Source: JANNBN01 sp031430595 (GTDB taxonomy: Bacteria; Actinomycetota; Acidimicrobiia; Acidimicrobiales; JANYDT01). Taken from it: a stretch of 64,000 nucleotides of DNA. Below, piece by piece: positions 41,781 to 49,813 of the stretch. Under the pieces are notes generated by a model. The model was given only the letters and a program-made list of their open reading frames with translations. It was not told where the DNA came from and did not search any database. The translations under genes were made by a program, and so were the position numbers. How positions within the stretch are numbered: the first letter of the stretch is position 1; every line of letters starts with the position of its first letter. The stretch covers positions 139,137 to 203,136 of the forward strand of contig JANPBU010000028.1 in assembly GCA_031430595.1 (NCBI GenBank), given 5' to 3'.

Positions 41781-43040
41781 TCAGCGATCCTTGGTGCTAA
41801 CCGTGACATCAGCACTTACCGATGTGCCGACGGTGACACTGGTCAGCGGAGTCGAGTTTCCGGGCAACGAAAGCGAGTTTGCCACCACAGAACTTGTTGG
41901 ACTTGCATCGGGTGTTGCGTTCGGAGTCGCGTCGGAAGTTGCTGTTACGTTCGATGTAAACACGAGTGGTGGTGCATCCTTTGGTACCGACTTCAAATCG
42001 ATGCGGGCCGAGAATCGAACCCCCGGAATGAGCAATGAGATTTTCTCGACGTCTGGCTTGATCCGAACGTTCACGAGTTCCTGCGTGGTTGGGTTGTAGT
42101 CAGTGCCGAGTAGCGGAATAGCTGAAATCACCGTGCCAGAAATGGTGCCTTTGAGCAATGGGGTTTTCAGTTTTACCTTCATGCCAGCTCGAAGGAGTTC
42201 AAGTGTTTCTGGTTGAACTGTCATGATCACATACATCCTGCTTGGGTCGTAAACGGTCGCGACCGGTTGGCCCGGAAAGGTGACTCCACCTTCAAGTTGG
42301 TCAATTGAAGCAAAGCGAGCATCGAACGGCGCAGAGATAACCGTCTCCTCTAGGCGTAAACCGTCGCGGGTCAGACCTTCGACCCGCGCAATTGGCGACC
42401 CGGCTGGCAGGATGGAATCGAGGCGACTCGACGGGTCAACGTAAAGTTCGACAACTCGTGAAGCGCGTGACGGGCTGAGTTGAACGGGTTGCGCAGAAAG
42501 TACTCCGGTTCGTAGCACGAGGGTTCCAAGCGAAGACAAGCGGTAGTTGAGTTCCGGAATGATCAGCCAACTCAAAAGCAATATGAAAACTGCCGTTGCC
42601 GACATCGAAAGAGCGCGCGAGACAAGAGGGCTTCCGGGTCGAACAACCGGTGTGAACGGCATCTCCGCCGGGTCAATCCACGTTTGTTGCAGGGTGGCGG
42701 TTGGCCGGCCCCTCGGAGCTGCTCGGCGTTCGACAATACCGGCATCATCTCTCGTGTCGGGAGCACTCATTGCAGTTCTAGGAGCCGCCCGGCGGTCGTC
42801 TATGTGAGCACGGTCGTCGGGTTCAGCACGGGCGACAGTTTCGGTTCGGGGTCCGCTGACCGCAGAGGTGGTGCGACCGTGGTTCGGCTGCCGTTGAGAG
42901 GTGTGACGGCGCGACGAAGCCAGGTTCGATGCTTCCTGAATCACACGCTCAAGGTCGTCGGCCAGTTCAGAAATGCTGCCGTTTAGGTTAGGCGGCGATG
43001 ACAAGCTGCGGCCTCCAACGCCGTACAGAGACATATTCAC
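41781..43040 (-). CDS. HlyD/Alg44-like membrane-fusion protein
   Basis: A 419-residue protein. The first 130 residues are charged and likely cytoplasmic (RRHTSQRQPNHGR and similar). One membrane helix follows (ALSMSATAVFILLLSWLIIP, about 143-162). Then comes a beta-rich biotinyl-lipoyl-like adaptor domain (VISAPFDARFASIDQLEGG, TVYDPSRMYVIMTVQPETLE). The C terminus is Ser/Thr/Pro/Ala-rich. Such proteins link synthases to export in alginate and cellulose systems. The start overlaps the GT2 stop by 53 bases; a GTG or ATG slightly inside is possible. Confidence 0.75.
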   Translation of the reverse strand: MNMSLYGVGGRSLSSPPNLNGSISELADDLERVIQEASNLASSRRHTSQRQPNHGRTTSAVSGPRTETVARAEPDDRAHIDDRRAAPRTAMSAPDTRDDAGIVERRAAPRGRPTATLQQTWIDPAEMPFTPVVRPGSPLVSRALSMSATAVFILLLSWLIIPELNYRLSSLGTLVLRTGVLSAQPVQLSPSRASRVVELYVDPSSRLDSILPAGSPIARVEGLTRDGLRLEETVISAPFDARFASIDQLEGGVTFPGQPVATVYDPSRMYVIMTVQPETLELLRAGMKVKLKTPLLKGTISGTVISAIPLLGTDYNPTTQELVNVRIKPDVEKISLLIPGVRFSARIDLKSVPKDAPPLVFTSNVTATSDATPNATPDASPTSSVVANSLSLPGNSTPLTSVTVGTSVSADVTVSTKDR

Positions 43041-44781
43041 GAAGCAACTTCAGGGCATCTTCAAGCGACGGTTCAAGCGCATCGTTCGCGTCGGCAATTC
43101 GTTCAGCTCGCCGAGACCCGACAATCGTGACGATCAAAATGGCAACCTGAAGCAATGCGAAGAACGAAGCAATAATCGTCGATTTCAGATTTTCCCCACG
43201 AAACGACCAGCCAAAAATCAGTGCCACAAGGGAAAGTATCGCAACGAAAATCTGCGGAATGATCAACCGAAGACTGAAGCCACCCTGCTTTGAGTTCGTC
43301 ACGCTCCAAGTTGCTTGGCGTTTCGTGGCGGTCATCAGAAACCCCCGAAGCTGCGACGGGGCAGCGGCGAGCGACACGATGATTGCCGACAGTTTTACTT
43401 TCCCAGCCTGAATAAACGGAATCGCAATAGTGAGTGTGTAAAACGGAATGTAGTGGATGGCCCAGTCAGCAAACGGAGCGGCGATCGGGGAGCGGTCGGC
43501 CAGCAGATAGATCGGCGACATGACCGAGAATATGACTGAAGCAAACGACAGCATGTAGTGACTTGGAACCAGCATGTACTGAATCTTTTGTGACAACGTC
43601 AACCGATGTGACTTCAGAACACCACCGATCAACAAGATTTCCCAGCCGCCAGATGACCACCGAAACTGTTGCTTCAGAAACGGTCCGAGCCGGTCTGGAG
43701 TGAGGCCTTGGGTGACGACCTTCGGAACAAACACCGTTCGCCAGCCGCGTCGGTGAAGCTCAAGCGACGTCCAAATGTCTTCGCTATTCGACCCCACCCA
43801 AATGCCACCCTCTGGGTACTCTTCGCCCAGTGCCGTAATGGTTCGAGCATCGGTGTCTTCTTCAAGTTTGTGCTTGCGACGTTCCTTCTTTGTGAGTTCG
43901 CGTTCGGTAAGCGACTTCAGCGCCGAGCGTCGGAATACCACGTTTGTACCTACGCAAAACGCGGCATTCGATACATTTTTGGCGGGCATGATTGCTTCGT
44001 AAAAGAGGTCTTGCGACACAGCGGCACCTTCCGACACCATGCCTCGATCGTTGGTGTAGTAAGTCTGGGGGGTCTGTACCATCGCAATCGACGGATTCGC
44101 AATAAGGTGCGGCAGGGTTTGGGTGAGAAAGTCGGGACGTGGCACGTGGTCGGCATCAAGAATCACCACAAATCGCCCGTTCGTTCGTTGAAACGCAGCG
44201 TTCACGTTTCCCGCCTTGGCATGGGCGTTCGTTGTCCGCTTGATATAGCCGACACCGAGTAGCTCGGCTGCTTCGCGGTTCGCGGCCTTTTTGCCATCGT
44301 CAAGAATCCACGTGTTGTGTGGAAGCGTCATCTCTTGAGCAGCGATCACTGTTTTCCAAATGATGTGTTCCGGTTCGCCAGCACAACAGATGTACACGTC
44401 AACGGTTGGTGTTTCGATTTCCCCGGTGATAAGTGCGCGTCGTATTACGGCGAGTTCTTCAGGTTCAGGAATGTCAGTCCGGTAAGAAATGAGTGTCGTC
44501 CAGATACCAAGTGTGTGTAGCACCACGATTGATTCGCCAATGAGCGTTGCGATCCAAAGAATTGGCGCATTCTCATGTGACCGGTCGTACACGAAGGTGA
44601 GGTAGAAACAACCGGCGATGATGCCGAGCATCACACCGAACTTTGTCGCTTGCTGAAAGTCGCGCCACGGAACGTCGTGCTGCTCTACGGGTGGTGGCGT
44701 AAAATAGTGACGCGTTTCAAGGCGATGTGACGGGGTGGCGACCAGTTCAATTGCTGCCGATTTACGCTTAGTTCGTGCCAC
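42988..44781 (-). CDS. GT2 family processive beta-glycosyltransferase (cellulose/curdlan synthase-like)
   Basis: A 597-residue synthase. Two N-terminal helices (48-66, 74-98) are followed by the GT-A domain with DDGKK at 161-165, DADHVPRPDFL at 209-219, the acceptor motif NSEDIWTSLELHRRGW at 332-347 and QQFRW at 371-375, then four more helices. This is the D, D, E/D, QxxRW pattern of processive synthases. It probably makes and extrudes a beta-glucan. A GH81 beta-1,3-glucanase in the same operon points to a beta-1,3 linkage rather than cellulose. No PilZ domain is evident. Confidence 0.88.
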   Translation of the reverse strand: MARTKRKSAAIELVATPSHRLETRHYFTPPPVEQHDVPWRDFQQATKFGVMLGIIAGCFYLTFVYDRSHENAPILWIATLIGESIVVLHTLGIWTTLISYRTDIPEPEELAVIRRALITGEIETPTVDVYICCAGEPEHIIWKTVIAAQEMTLPHNTWILDDGKKAANREAAELLGVGYIKRTTNAHAKAGNVNAAFQRTNGRFVVILDADHVPRPDFLTQTLPHLIANPSIAMVQTPQTYYTNDRGMVSEGAAVSQDLFYEAIMPAKNVSNAAFCVGTNVVFRRSALKSLTERELTKKERRKHKLEEDTDARTITALGEEYPEGGIWVGSNSEDIWTSLELHRRGWRTVFVPKVVTQGLTPDRLGPFLKQQFRWSSGGWEILLIGGVLKSHRLTLSQKIQYMLVPSHYMLSFASVIFSVMSPIYLLADRSPIAAPFADWAIHYIPFYTLTIAIPFIQAGKVKLSAIIVSLAAAPSQLRGFLMTATKRQATWSVTNSKQGGFSLRLIIPQIFVAILSLVALIFGWSFRGENLKSTIIASFFALLQVAILIVTIVGSRRAERIADANDALEPSLEDALKLLREYVSVRRWRPQLVIAA

Positions 44782-44783
44782 TT

Positions 44784-45719
44784 TTATGCGACCTCAGCGA
44801 CCATCGCGGAAATGACGGCCAGCAACCTACTTGTCGTTCGCTCATTTTCTATAATGCGGCGTTCAAGTTGCAGCAGTTGGCGTTCCACCGAGCCAAGACG
44901 AAAATTGCTGACCGAGTCAGCTGTTGCGGTAGGCGAAACTGCTTTTTGGGTTGTTACGCCAATAGTGCCGAGCAATTCCCTCGCAGTTACACTGTTTTCC
45001 CGGTAGTTGCTTGGGTGTGTGCCGGAGTTACTGGGGTGTGAACCGGTCATAGCGAGTCGTGCGGACGAAATCGAGGCTGGACTTCCCTCGACACGAGGTT
45101 GTTGAGCACGAGGTTGTTGAGCAGTGCGGTCAGGCTGAGCAGTGCGCTCAGATCGTGAGCTGTTTGGCTGTTGGGTGAAGGCAGTCGAACTGGTCGGTGG
45201 TACCGCTCTGGCGGACATCGGGGTGTACTGACTTGAGCTGAAGTTCTGAGATTCAGACACAACAGCAGGCTTGGCTACCTCGGCAGAAGGCGACCAAGCG
45301 CGTGTCGATAGGTTGCGTTTTTCAACCCCGTCGTGGCTCACTGCGGTCGGTGCGGGTGAGGTCGGCGCGGTCGGTGTGATCGTTGCGGTTGGTGTCGGAG
45401 TAGCTGGTTGCTCACGTAGGAGTGCCAGCACTCGGTTGAGGTGCTCGCGAAGCTGATCATTTTCAGCTTCTAGTGCGGATATCACTTCGTCAAACTCACT
45501 GTTGTGGGTTTCGCCGCCTTCAATGGGCTGGTCGCCCACGTGACCGACCAGCTCGTCGTCGTCCAACTCGCTGTTATCCCAGTCATCGTCATCCCAGTCG
45601 TCACTGGAAAGGCCATCAGTAAAAGTGTTGTCGGGTTCGGCATGTTGCACCGCCAGTGCGCTCGACCCCCTAATTTCACCTGATTTCGCCCAAAATCGTT
45701 GGGTTTTCACTGAACGCAT
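44784..45719 (-). CDS. Acidic coiled-coil protein, unknown
   Basis: A 311-residue protein of low complexity. Residues 35-70 are very acidic (DDWDDDDWDNSELDDDELVG). Residues 75-104 are a coiled coil (VISALEAENDQLREHLNRVL). A long Ser/Thr/Pro/Gln-rich linker (TPTPTATITPTAPTSP and QQPRAQQPRV repeats) leads to a second coiled coil at the C terminus (SVERQLLQLERRIIENERTT). No family is recognised. It is 2 bases upstream of the GT2 gene, so it is the first gene of the polysaccharide operon and may scaffold the synthase. Confidence 0.65.
   Translation of the reverse strand: MRSVKTQRFWAKSGEIRGSSALAVQHAEPDNTFTDGLSSDDWDDDDWDNSELDDDELVGHVGDQPIEGGETHNSEFDEVISALEAENDQLREHLNRVLALLREQPATPTPTATITPTAPTSPAPTAVSHDGVEKRNLSTRAWSPSAEVAKPAVVSESQNFSSSQYTPMSARAVPPTSSTAFTQQPNSSRSERTAQPDRTAQQPRAQQPRVEGSPASISSARLAMTGSHPSNSGTHPSNYRENSVTARELLGTIGVTTQKAVSPTATADSVSNFRLGSVERQLLQLERRIIENERTTSRLLAVISAMVAEVA
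45092..45121. repeat. Two exact tandem copies of a 15-bp unit
   Basis: CACGAGGTTGTTGAG is duplicated inside the coiled-coil gene and encodes the AQQPR-AQQPR pair in its linker. Likely replication slippage in a disordered segment. Confidence 0.8.
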
Positions 45720-45819
45720 GCTTCATTCTTCGGTGGTCATTCACCAAACCTTAAGTAGTCAATTCTAAAAAGAAAGTATTTGCTCACCTTCCAGGAGGGT
45801 TCTCTCGGAGGTTTTGTCG

Positions 45820-46365
45820 TTGCTCTCTCGGGGTATTGTCTTCGGCGTGAAGTCGAAAGATCATGTGCTGTGTCTTGCCCGCCTCGAAGGTGAACTTCGA
45901 ACAACCAGCGATCCCGAATTGCTCGGTTTGGTGAAAGCCGCCGCCCCCGATACTCAGGAATATCTTTCCTCGATTGCGGCTCCGCTCGATGGCGACGAAT
46001 TGGTGAACGTTTCGGCACTGAGGGGTGCGATGTCTCGTGGCCGCATGAAGGGTATGCCAGACCGCATCATGGCGGCGTTGACCGAGCCATGCCTTAACTC
46101 GTGCATTGCAGCCCTTGGTGAGAAGGCAGAGTATCCGAGTGAAGCCGACCTTATGGCAGTGACACCGGCGCTTGTTACGTCGTGGGGTCGGTCAACGACG
46201 CGTTTGATGCTTGCTTCCGCCGCTCTTTCTGAGGCACCGGCAGCGAACGCGATAATGAAAGTGTTGCGAAACGACCCAGCGTTGGCTGCTGCGTCATTGG
46301 ATGCGCCAGTTTCAGGCCAACGTCCAGCGCTGCCGTCGCTCGCAATTCCACCCGCCGCTGGCTGA
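45820..46365 (+). CDS. Conserved-looking hypothetical protein
   Basis: About 181 residues, mostly helical, with FGVKSKDHVLCLARLEGELR, then LSSIAAPLDGDELVNVSALR and CLNSCIAALGEKAEYPSEADL. I recognise no family. The TTG at 45820 is preferred because GGAGG lies 8 bases upstream; a GTG at 45847 is an alternative. It is 15 bases upstream of the acetoacetyl-CoA synthetase on the same strand and may be co-transcribed. Confidence 0.55.
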   Translation: MLSRGIVFGVKSKDHVLCLARLEGELRTTSDPELLGLVKAAAPDTQEYLSSIAAPLDGDELVNVSALRGAMSRGRMKGMPDRIMAALTEPCLNSCIAALGEKAEYPSEADLMAVTPALVTSWGRSTTRLMLASAALSEAPAANAIMKVLRNDPALAAASLDAPVSGQRPALPSLAIPPAAG

Positions 46366-46380
46366 ACTGACGTAGTCGAT

Positions 46381-48333
46381 ATGGCGGTTGTCGCGGCAGG
46401 AGACGAATTGTGGCGGCCGAGTGCCGATCGAGTTGAACAATCGAACCTTGTCGCGTTCGCGCAAGAGGTAGGCCTGCCCCTCAGCTTGTTGCATCGTTGG
46501 TCAGTTGATGACCCGGAAGGGTTTTGGACGCTGCTGTGGAGTTTTTGTCAAGTCATCGGTGAACCGGGCGCGAATGCTTTCAGTGGTGGTGCCGGAATTC
46601 GCGATGACCGCTACTTTCCTGAGGCCCGCTTAAACCTCGCCGCCAATCTGTTGGCGCGCGGTGGTGCAACCGATGCCATTGTCGCCTACGACGAGTCGGG
46701 CATCCGTCGGTCGTTGAGTTGGGATGCCTTGCGGATAGAGGTTGGTGCCTGCGCGTCGGCGCTGCAAGAAGTCGGGGTTGTTGCCGGCGATCGAGTGTGT
46801 GCTTATCTTCCCCACGGCATCGAGGCGATAGTTGCCATGATCGCAACCGCATCGCTCGGCGCAGCTTTTTCCTCGGCATCACCCGATTTTGGAACCGTCG
46901 GGGTACTAGATCGATTCTCTCAAATCGACCCTGTCGTGTTGTTTGGGTGCGACGGTTATTTGTACGGCGGAAAGTGGTTTGACACGGTCGGTCGGTTCGA
47001 AGATATTTGTGCCGGGTTACCAACACTTCGCAAGGTGATTCGGGTCTCGGCTGGCGATGCCGGTGAGCCTGGCGGCTATGAAGCTTTTCTTGCACCGCAT
47101 CGTGGGAGTGCGGTACCTCATGAACTGCACCCGTACGATCAACCGTGGTACGTGCTCTATTCATCGGGTACGACGGGCCAACCCAAGTGTTTCGTGCATC
47201 GAGCTGGCGGGGTGCTGCTTCAGCATCGAAAAGAACATGTCCTGAATTGCGATTTACGACCTGGCGATGTTGTGCTGTATTTCACGACGACCGGCTGGAT
47301 GATGTGGAACTGGCTCGTGTCGGCATTAGCGACTGGCTGTACCGTTGTGTGCGTTGATGGAAGCCCATTTCAACCGACACCAGCAGCACTGTTTGACGTC
47401 GTTGATCGAGAAGCCGTGACGCTGCTTGGGTTGGGCGCCAAATTTGTAGATGCCATCCGAAAGTCTGGCCTTCGGCCAAAAGACACACACGATCTCAGTA
47501 GTCTGCGCACCGTTTGCGCGACTGGTTCACCTCTAGTCGTCGAATCGTTCGCTTACGTGTACGACGCAATCAAAACCGATGTGCACCTTGCTTCGATTTC
47601 AGGCGGAACTGATCTGTGCGCATGTTTTGTTGGAGGCGACCCTACCCAACCAGTGTTCGCCGGTGAAATTCAATCCAAAGCTTTGGGTATGGCGGTCGAT
47701 ATTTGGGATGATGCGGGTGAAACCTTAGAGAGTCGACCGGGGGAACGCGGTGAATTGGTCTGTACGCAGAGCTTTCCCTCGATGCCAATCGGCTTCTGGA
47801 ACGACCCTGACGGATCGAAGTACTCCGCTGCGTACTTCGAGCGATTTCCAGGTCGTGATGTTTGGGCTCACGGTGATTTTGCCGCATATTCGAGTCATTC
47901 GGGCTTCGTGATTCTCGGGCGAAGCGATGCCACCCTCAACCCTGGTGGCGTTCGAATCGGAACCGCTGAAATCACCCGCCAAGTTGAATGTGATCCGTTG
48001 ATTCTTGAGTCGATGGTTTTCTCCCAGGACTGGCAAGATGACTCACGTATTGTCTTGTTGGTTCGGATGGTTGACTGGGCGGTACTGACTGACGAAGGCG
48101 TCGTCGAGCTGAAACAACGTATACGGTCGAATTGTTCGCCTCGACACGTTCCGGCGGTGGTGATGAGCGTTGACGACCTACCTCGAACCAGAAGCGGAAA
48201 ACTTACCGAGTTAGCAATGGGTGACGCAGTGAACGGTAGAACGATAAGAAACACTGAAGCAATCGCCAATCCTGAGGCACTTTGGGCTATCGCTGCTCGG
48301 GCTGAGTTACAGCCGATTCCTCAATCTGGATGA
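46381..48333 (+). CDS. Acetoacetate-CoA ligase
   Basis: A 650-residue acyl-CoA synthetase: YVLYSSGTTGQPKCFVHRAGG (key part YSSGTTGQPK), HVLNCDLRPGDVVLYFTTTG, SISGGTDLCACFVGGDPTQP, VWAHGDFA, NPGGVRIGTAEI and the catalytic lysine in LPRTRSGKLTELA. It has the extended N terminus of acetoacetyl-CoA synthetases (SLLHRWSVDDPEGFWTLLWS). It activates acetoacetate with ATP and CoA. Stop overlaps the GGDEF gene by 4 bases. With the thiolase at 23 kb it could allow growth on or recycling of ketone bodies. Confidence 0.9.
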   Translation: MAVVAAGDELWRPSADRVEQSNLVAFAQEVGLPLSLLHRWSVDDPEGFWTLLWSFCQVIGEPGANAFSGGAGIRDDRYFPEARLNLAANLLARGGATDAIVAYDESGIRRSLSWDALRIEVGACASALQEVGVVAGDRVCAYLPHGIEAIVAMIATASLGAAFSSASPDFGTVGVLDRFSQIDPVVLFGCDGYLYGGKWFDTVGRFEDICAGLPTLRKVIRVSAGDAGEPGGYEAFLAPHRGSAVPHELHPYDQPWYVLYSSGTTGQPKCFVHRAGGVLLQHRKEHVLNCDLRPGDVVLYFTTTGWMMWNWLVSALATGCTVVCVDGSPFQPTPAALFDVVDREAVTLLGLGAKFVDAIRKSGLRPKDTHDLSSLRTVCATGSPLVVESFAYVYDAIKTDVHLASISGGTDLCACFVGGDPTQPVFAGEIQSKALGMAVDIWDDAGETLESRPGERGELVCTQSFPSMPIGFWNDPDGSKYSAAYFERFPGRDVWAHGDFAAYSSHSGFVILGRSDATLNPGGVRIGTAEITRQVECDPLILESMVFSQDWQDDSRIVLLVRMVDWAVLTDEGVVELKQRIRSNCSPRHVPAVVMSVDDLPRTRSGKLTELAMGDAVNGRTIRNTEAIANPEALWAIAARAELQPIPQSG

Positions 48334-49754
48334 CCCTCAGACTGCCGGTCGGGAAACGGAACTTCGTTCTGACCGATGGGCTTCAGTTGAACACCAAAAA
48401 TGACGATGGGACGAATGTGGCAAGTGTCGATGCGATCATCAATCAGGTTGTTGATGACTTCTTCCCGATCGGGGTGTTCTCGATTGACGAGTCGTTCTTG
48501 ATCAATTACGTAAACCAAGGTACGAAAAACTTGCTTGGTGACCAACCGTTAATCGGAATATCAGCCCTTGGGCTAGTTCATCCTGAGGATATGTCAATCA
48601 TTGCGAGAACAATGGCCGACTTTACCGGTGGACCGCGTTTGGGCGTTCCGACGCCGATTCGGTTGCTGCACCAATCTGGTGAGTACGTGCCGATTGAGTG
48701 TTGGGTACAAAAGAGTTTTGCGACCGGCCCGGTTCGGTTTGTGATGGCGCTTCGTGATGCAACGCCAGAAAATTGTCTCGATCGATTTCTTGAAGGCGTT
48801 CAGCAACAGGAGCCACTCGACGTTGTGTTGAAGTGGCTGGTTCGAAGCCTTGATTCTCGAGCGGGTGCAAGTACCCACGCCATCGTTTGGGATTGGAACG
48901 GTGAACGTTTCCTTCAAGGTGTTGCCACGGGCACCAACGTCGACGTGTTGCTGAATCACCCATTCCTGCTTCGGGGCAGACAAAAAGGTGACTTGCCACT
49001 CAACGATGTTCGCGGTGACTGGACGGTCACCGCCTTCGATGCGACGTCGGTTCCACTCTTTGTTGCCGACGGATCAGCTGCTACCCATGTTTCATTGTTG
49101 GTACCTGCACAGATGGTTGACGCAAAAGAAACTTCGGTTTGCTGTGTCGTCTCACTTTCGCAGCACGGTATTGCCGTCGGTGCCGGCGCCCAACTGGCGT
49201 GTGAGCGAATTGCTCACTTCGCCCAATTGGCTATTGCACACAGCCACCGCGCTGCGCAAGTACTGCATGATTCGCTTACCGATTCGCTGACGAACCTCAT
49301 GAACCGCAGAGCAATTTGTTCGCGACTCGAAAACTGGATACTCGGCAAAGTAGAAGGAGCAGTAGTACTCATCGACCTTGATGGCTTCAAGGCCGTAAAT
49401 GATGCGCTTGGTCACGCTGCTGGAGACGACCTGTTGGTGGAATTTTCCAAACGCATCATGAATGCGATTGGCCCGTACGACTTTGTTGGCCGACTTGGGG
49501 GAGACGAATTTGCGGTGCTGCTTCACGGTACTTCTCGTGCCGTCGCTGACGCGGTCGTGCGGCTTCACCGCATCTTCGACGATCCGTTTCCCGTCGCTGG
49601 GATGTCGTTTTCGCTTGGAGCTTCGCTTGGCAGCACTGAGCTTCAGATCGGAACAGACGATCTTGAATCAGCGCTCGGTCGAGCCGACCGTGAGATGTAC
49701 AGAGCGAAACGTAATCGTCAACTTGAACAAATCAGTGGCGCTCTCAGTACCTGA
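48330..49754 (+). CDS. PAS-GGDEF diguanylate cyclase
   Basis: A 474-residue protein. An N-terminal PAS-like domain (FFPIGVFSIDESFLINYVN to VRFVMALRDAT, about 44-145) is followed by a GAF-like region and a GGDEF domain: HDSLTDSLTNLMNRRAIC, VVLIDLDGFKAVNDALGH and the active loop RLGGDEFAVLLHG. The motif GGDEF is intact, so it can make c-di-GMP. No EAL domain and no obvious I-site RxxD upstream of GGDEF were seen. ATGA overlap couples it to acetoacetate-CoA ligase. The GT2 polysaccharide operon 3 kb away could be a target. Confidence 0.9.
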   Translation: MTLRLPVGKRNFVLTDGLQLNTKNDDGTNVASVDAIINQVVDDFFPIGVFSIDESFLINYVNQGTKNLLGDQPLIGISALGLVHPEDMSIIARTMADFTGGPRLGVPTPIRLLHQSGEYVPIECWVQKSFATGPVRFVMALRDATPENCLDRFLEGVQQQEPLDVVLKWLVRSLDSRAGASTHAIVWDWNGERFLQGVATGTNVDVLLNHPFLLRGRQKGDLPLNDVRGDWTVTAFDATSVPLFVADGSAATHVSLLVPAQMVDAKETSVCCVVSLSQHGIAVGAGAQLACERIAHFAQLAIAHSHRAAQVLHDSLTDSLTNLMNRRAICSRLENWILGKVEGAVVLIDLDGFKAVNDALGHAAGDDLLVEFSKRIMNAIGPYDFVGRLGGDEFAVLLHGTSRAVADAVVRLHRIFDDPFPVAGMSFSLGASLGSTELQIGTDDLESALGRADREMYRAKRNRQLEQISGALST

Positions 49755-49761
49755 AAGTTGG

Positions 49762-49794
49762 AACTGGCCTGTCGAAACTGGCCTGTCGAAACTG
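49762..49794. repeat. 14-bp tandem repeat, about 2.4 copies
   Basis: AACTGGCCTGTCGA repeats in the 59-base space between the convergent GGDEF and HrpA genes. No terminator hairpin with a U-run is seen there. Confidence 0.75.
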
Positions 49795-49813
49795 ACCCGT
49801 GAACACCGAGCGT

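Noticed and set aside
42003..42022. GAGAATCGAACCCCCG, which looks like a tRNA T-arm seen from the opposite strand
   Set aside because: It lies inside the HlyD-like coding frame (GVRFSARIDL). No acceptor, D or anticodon arms flank it.
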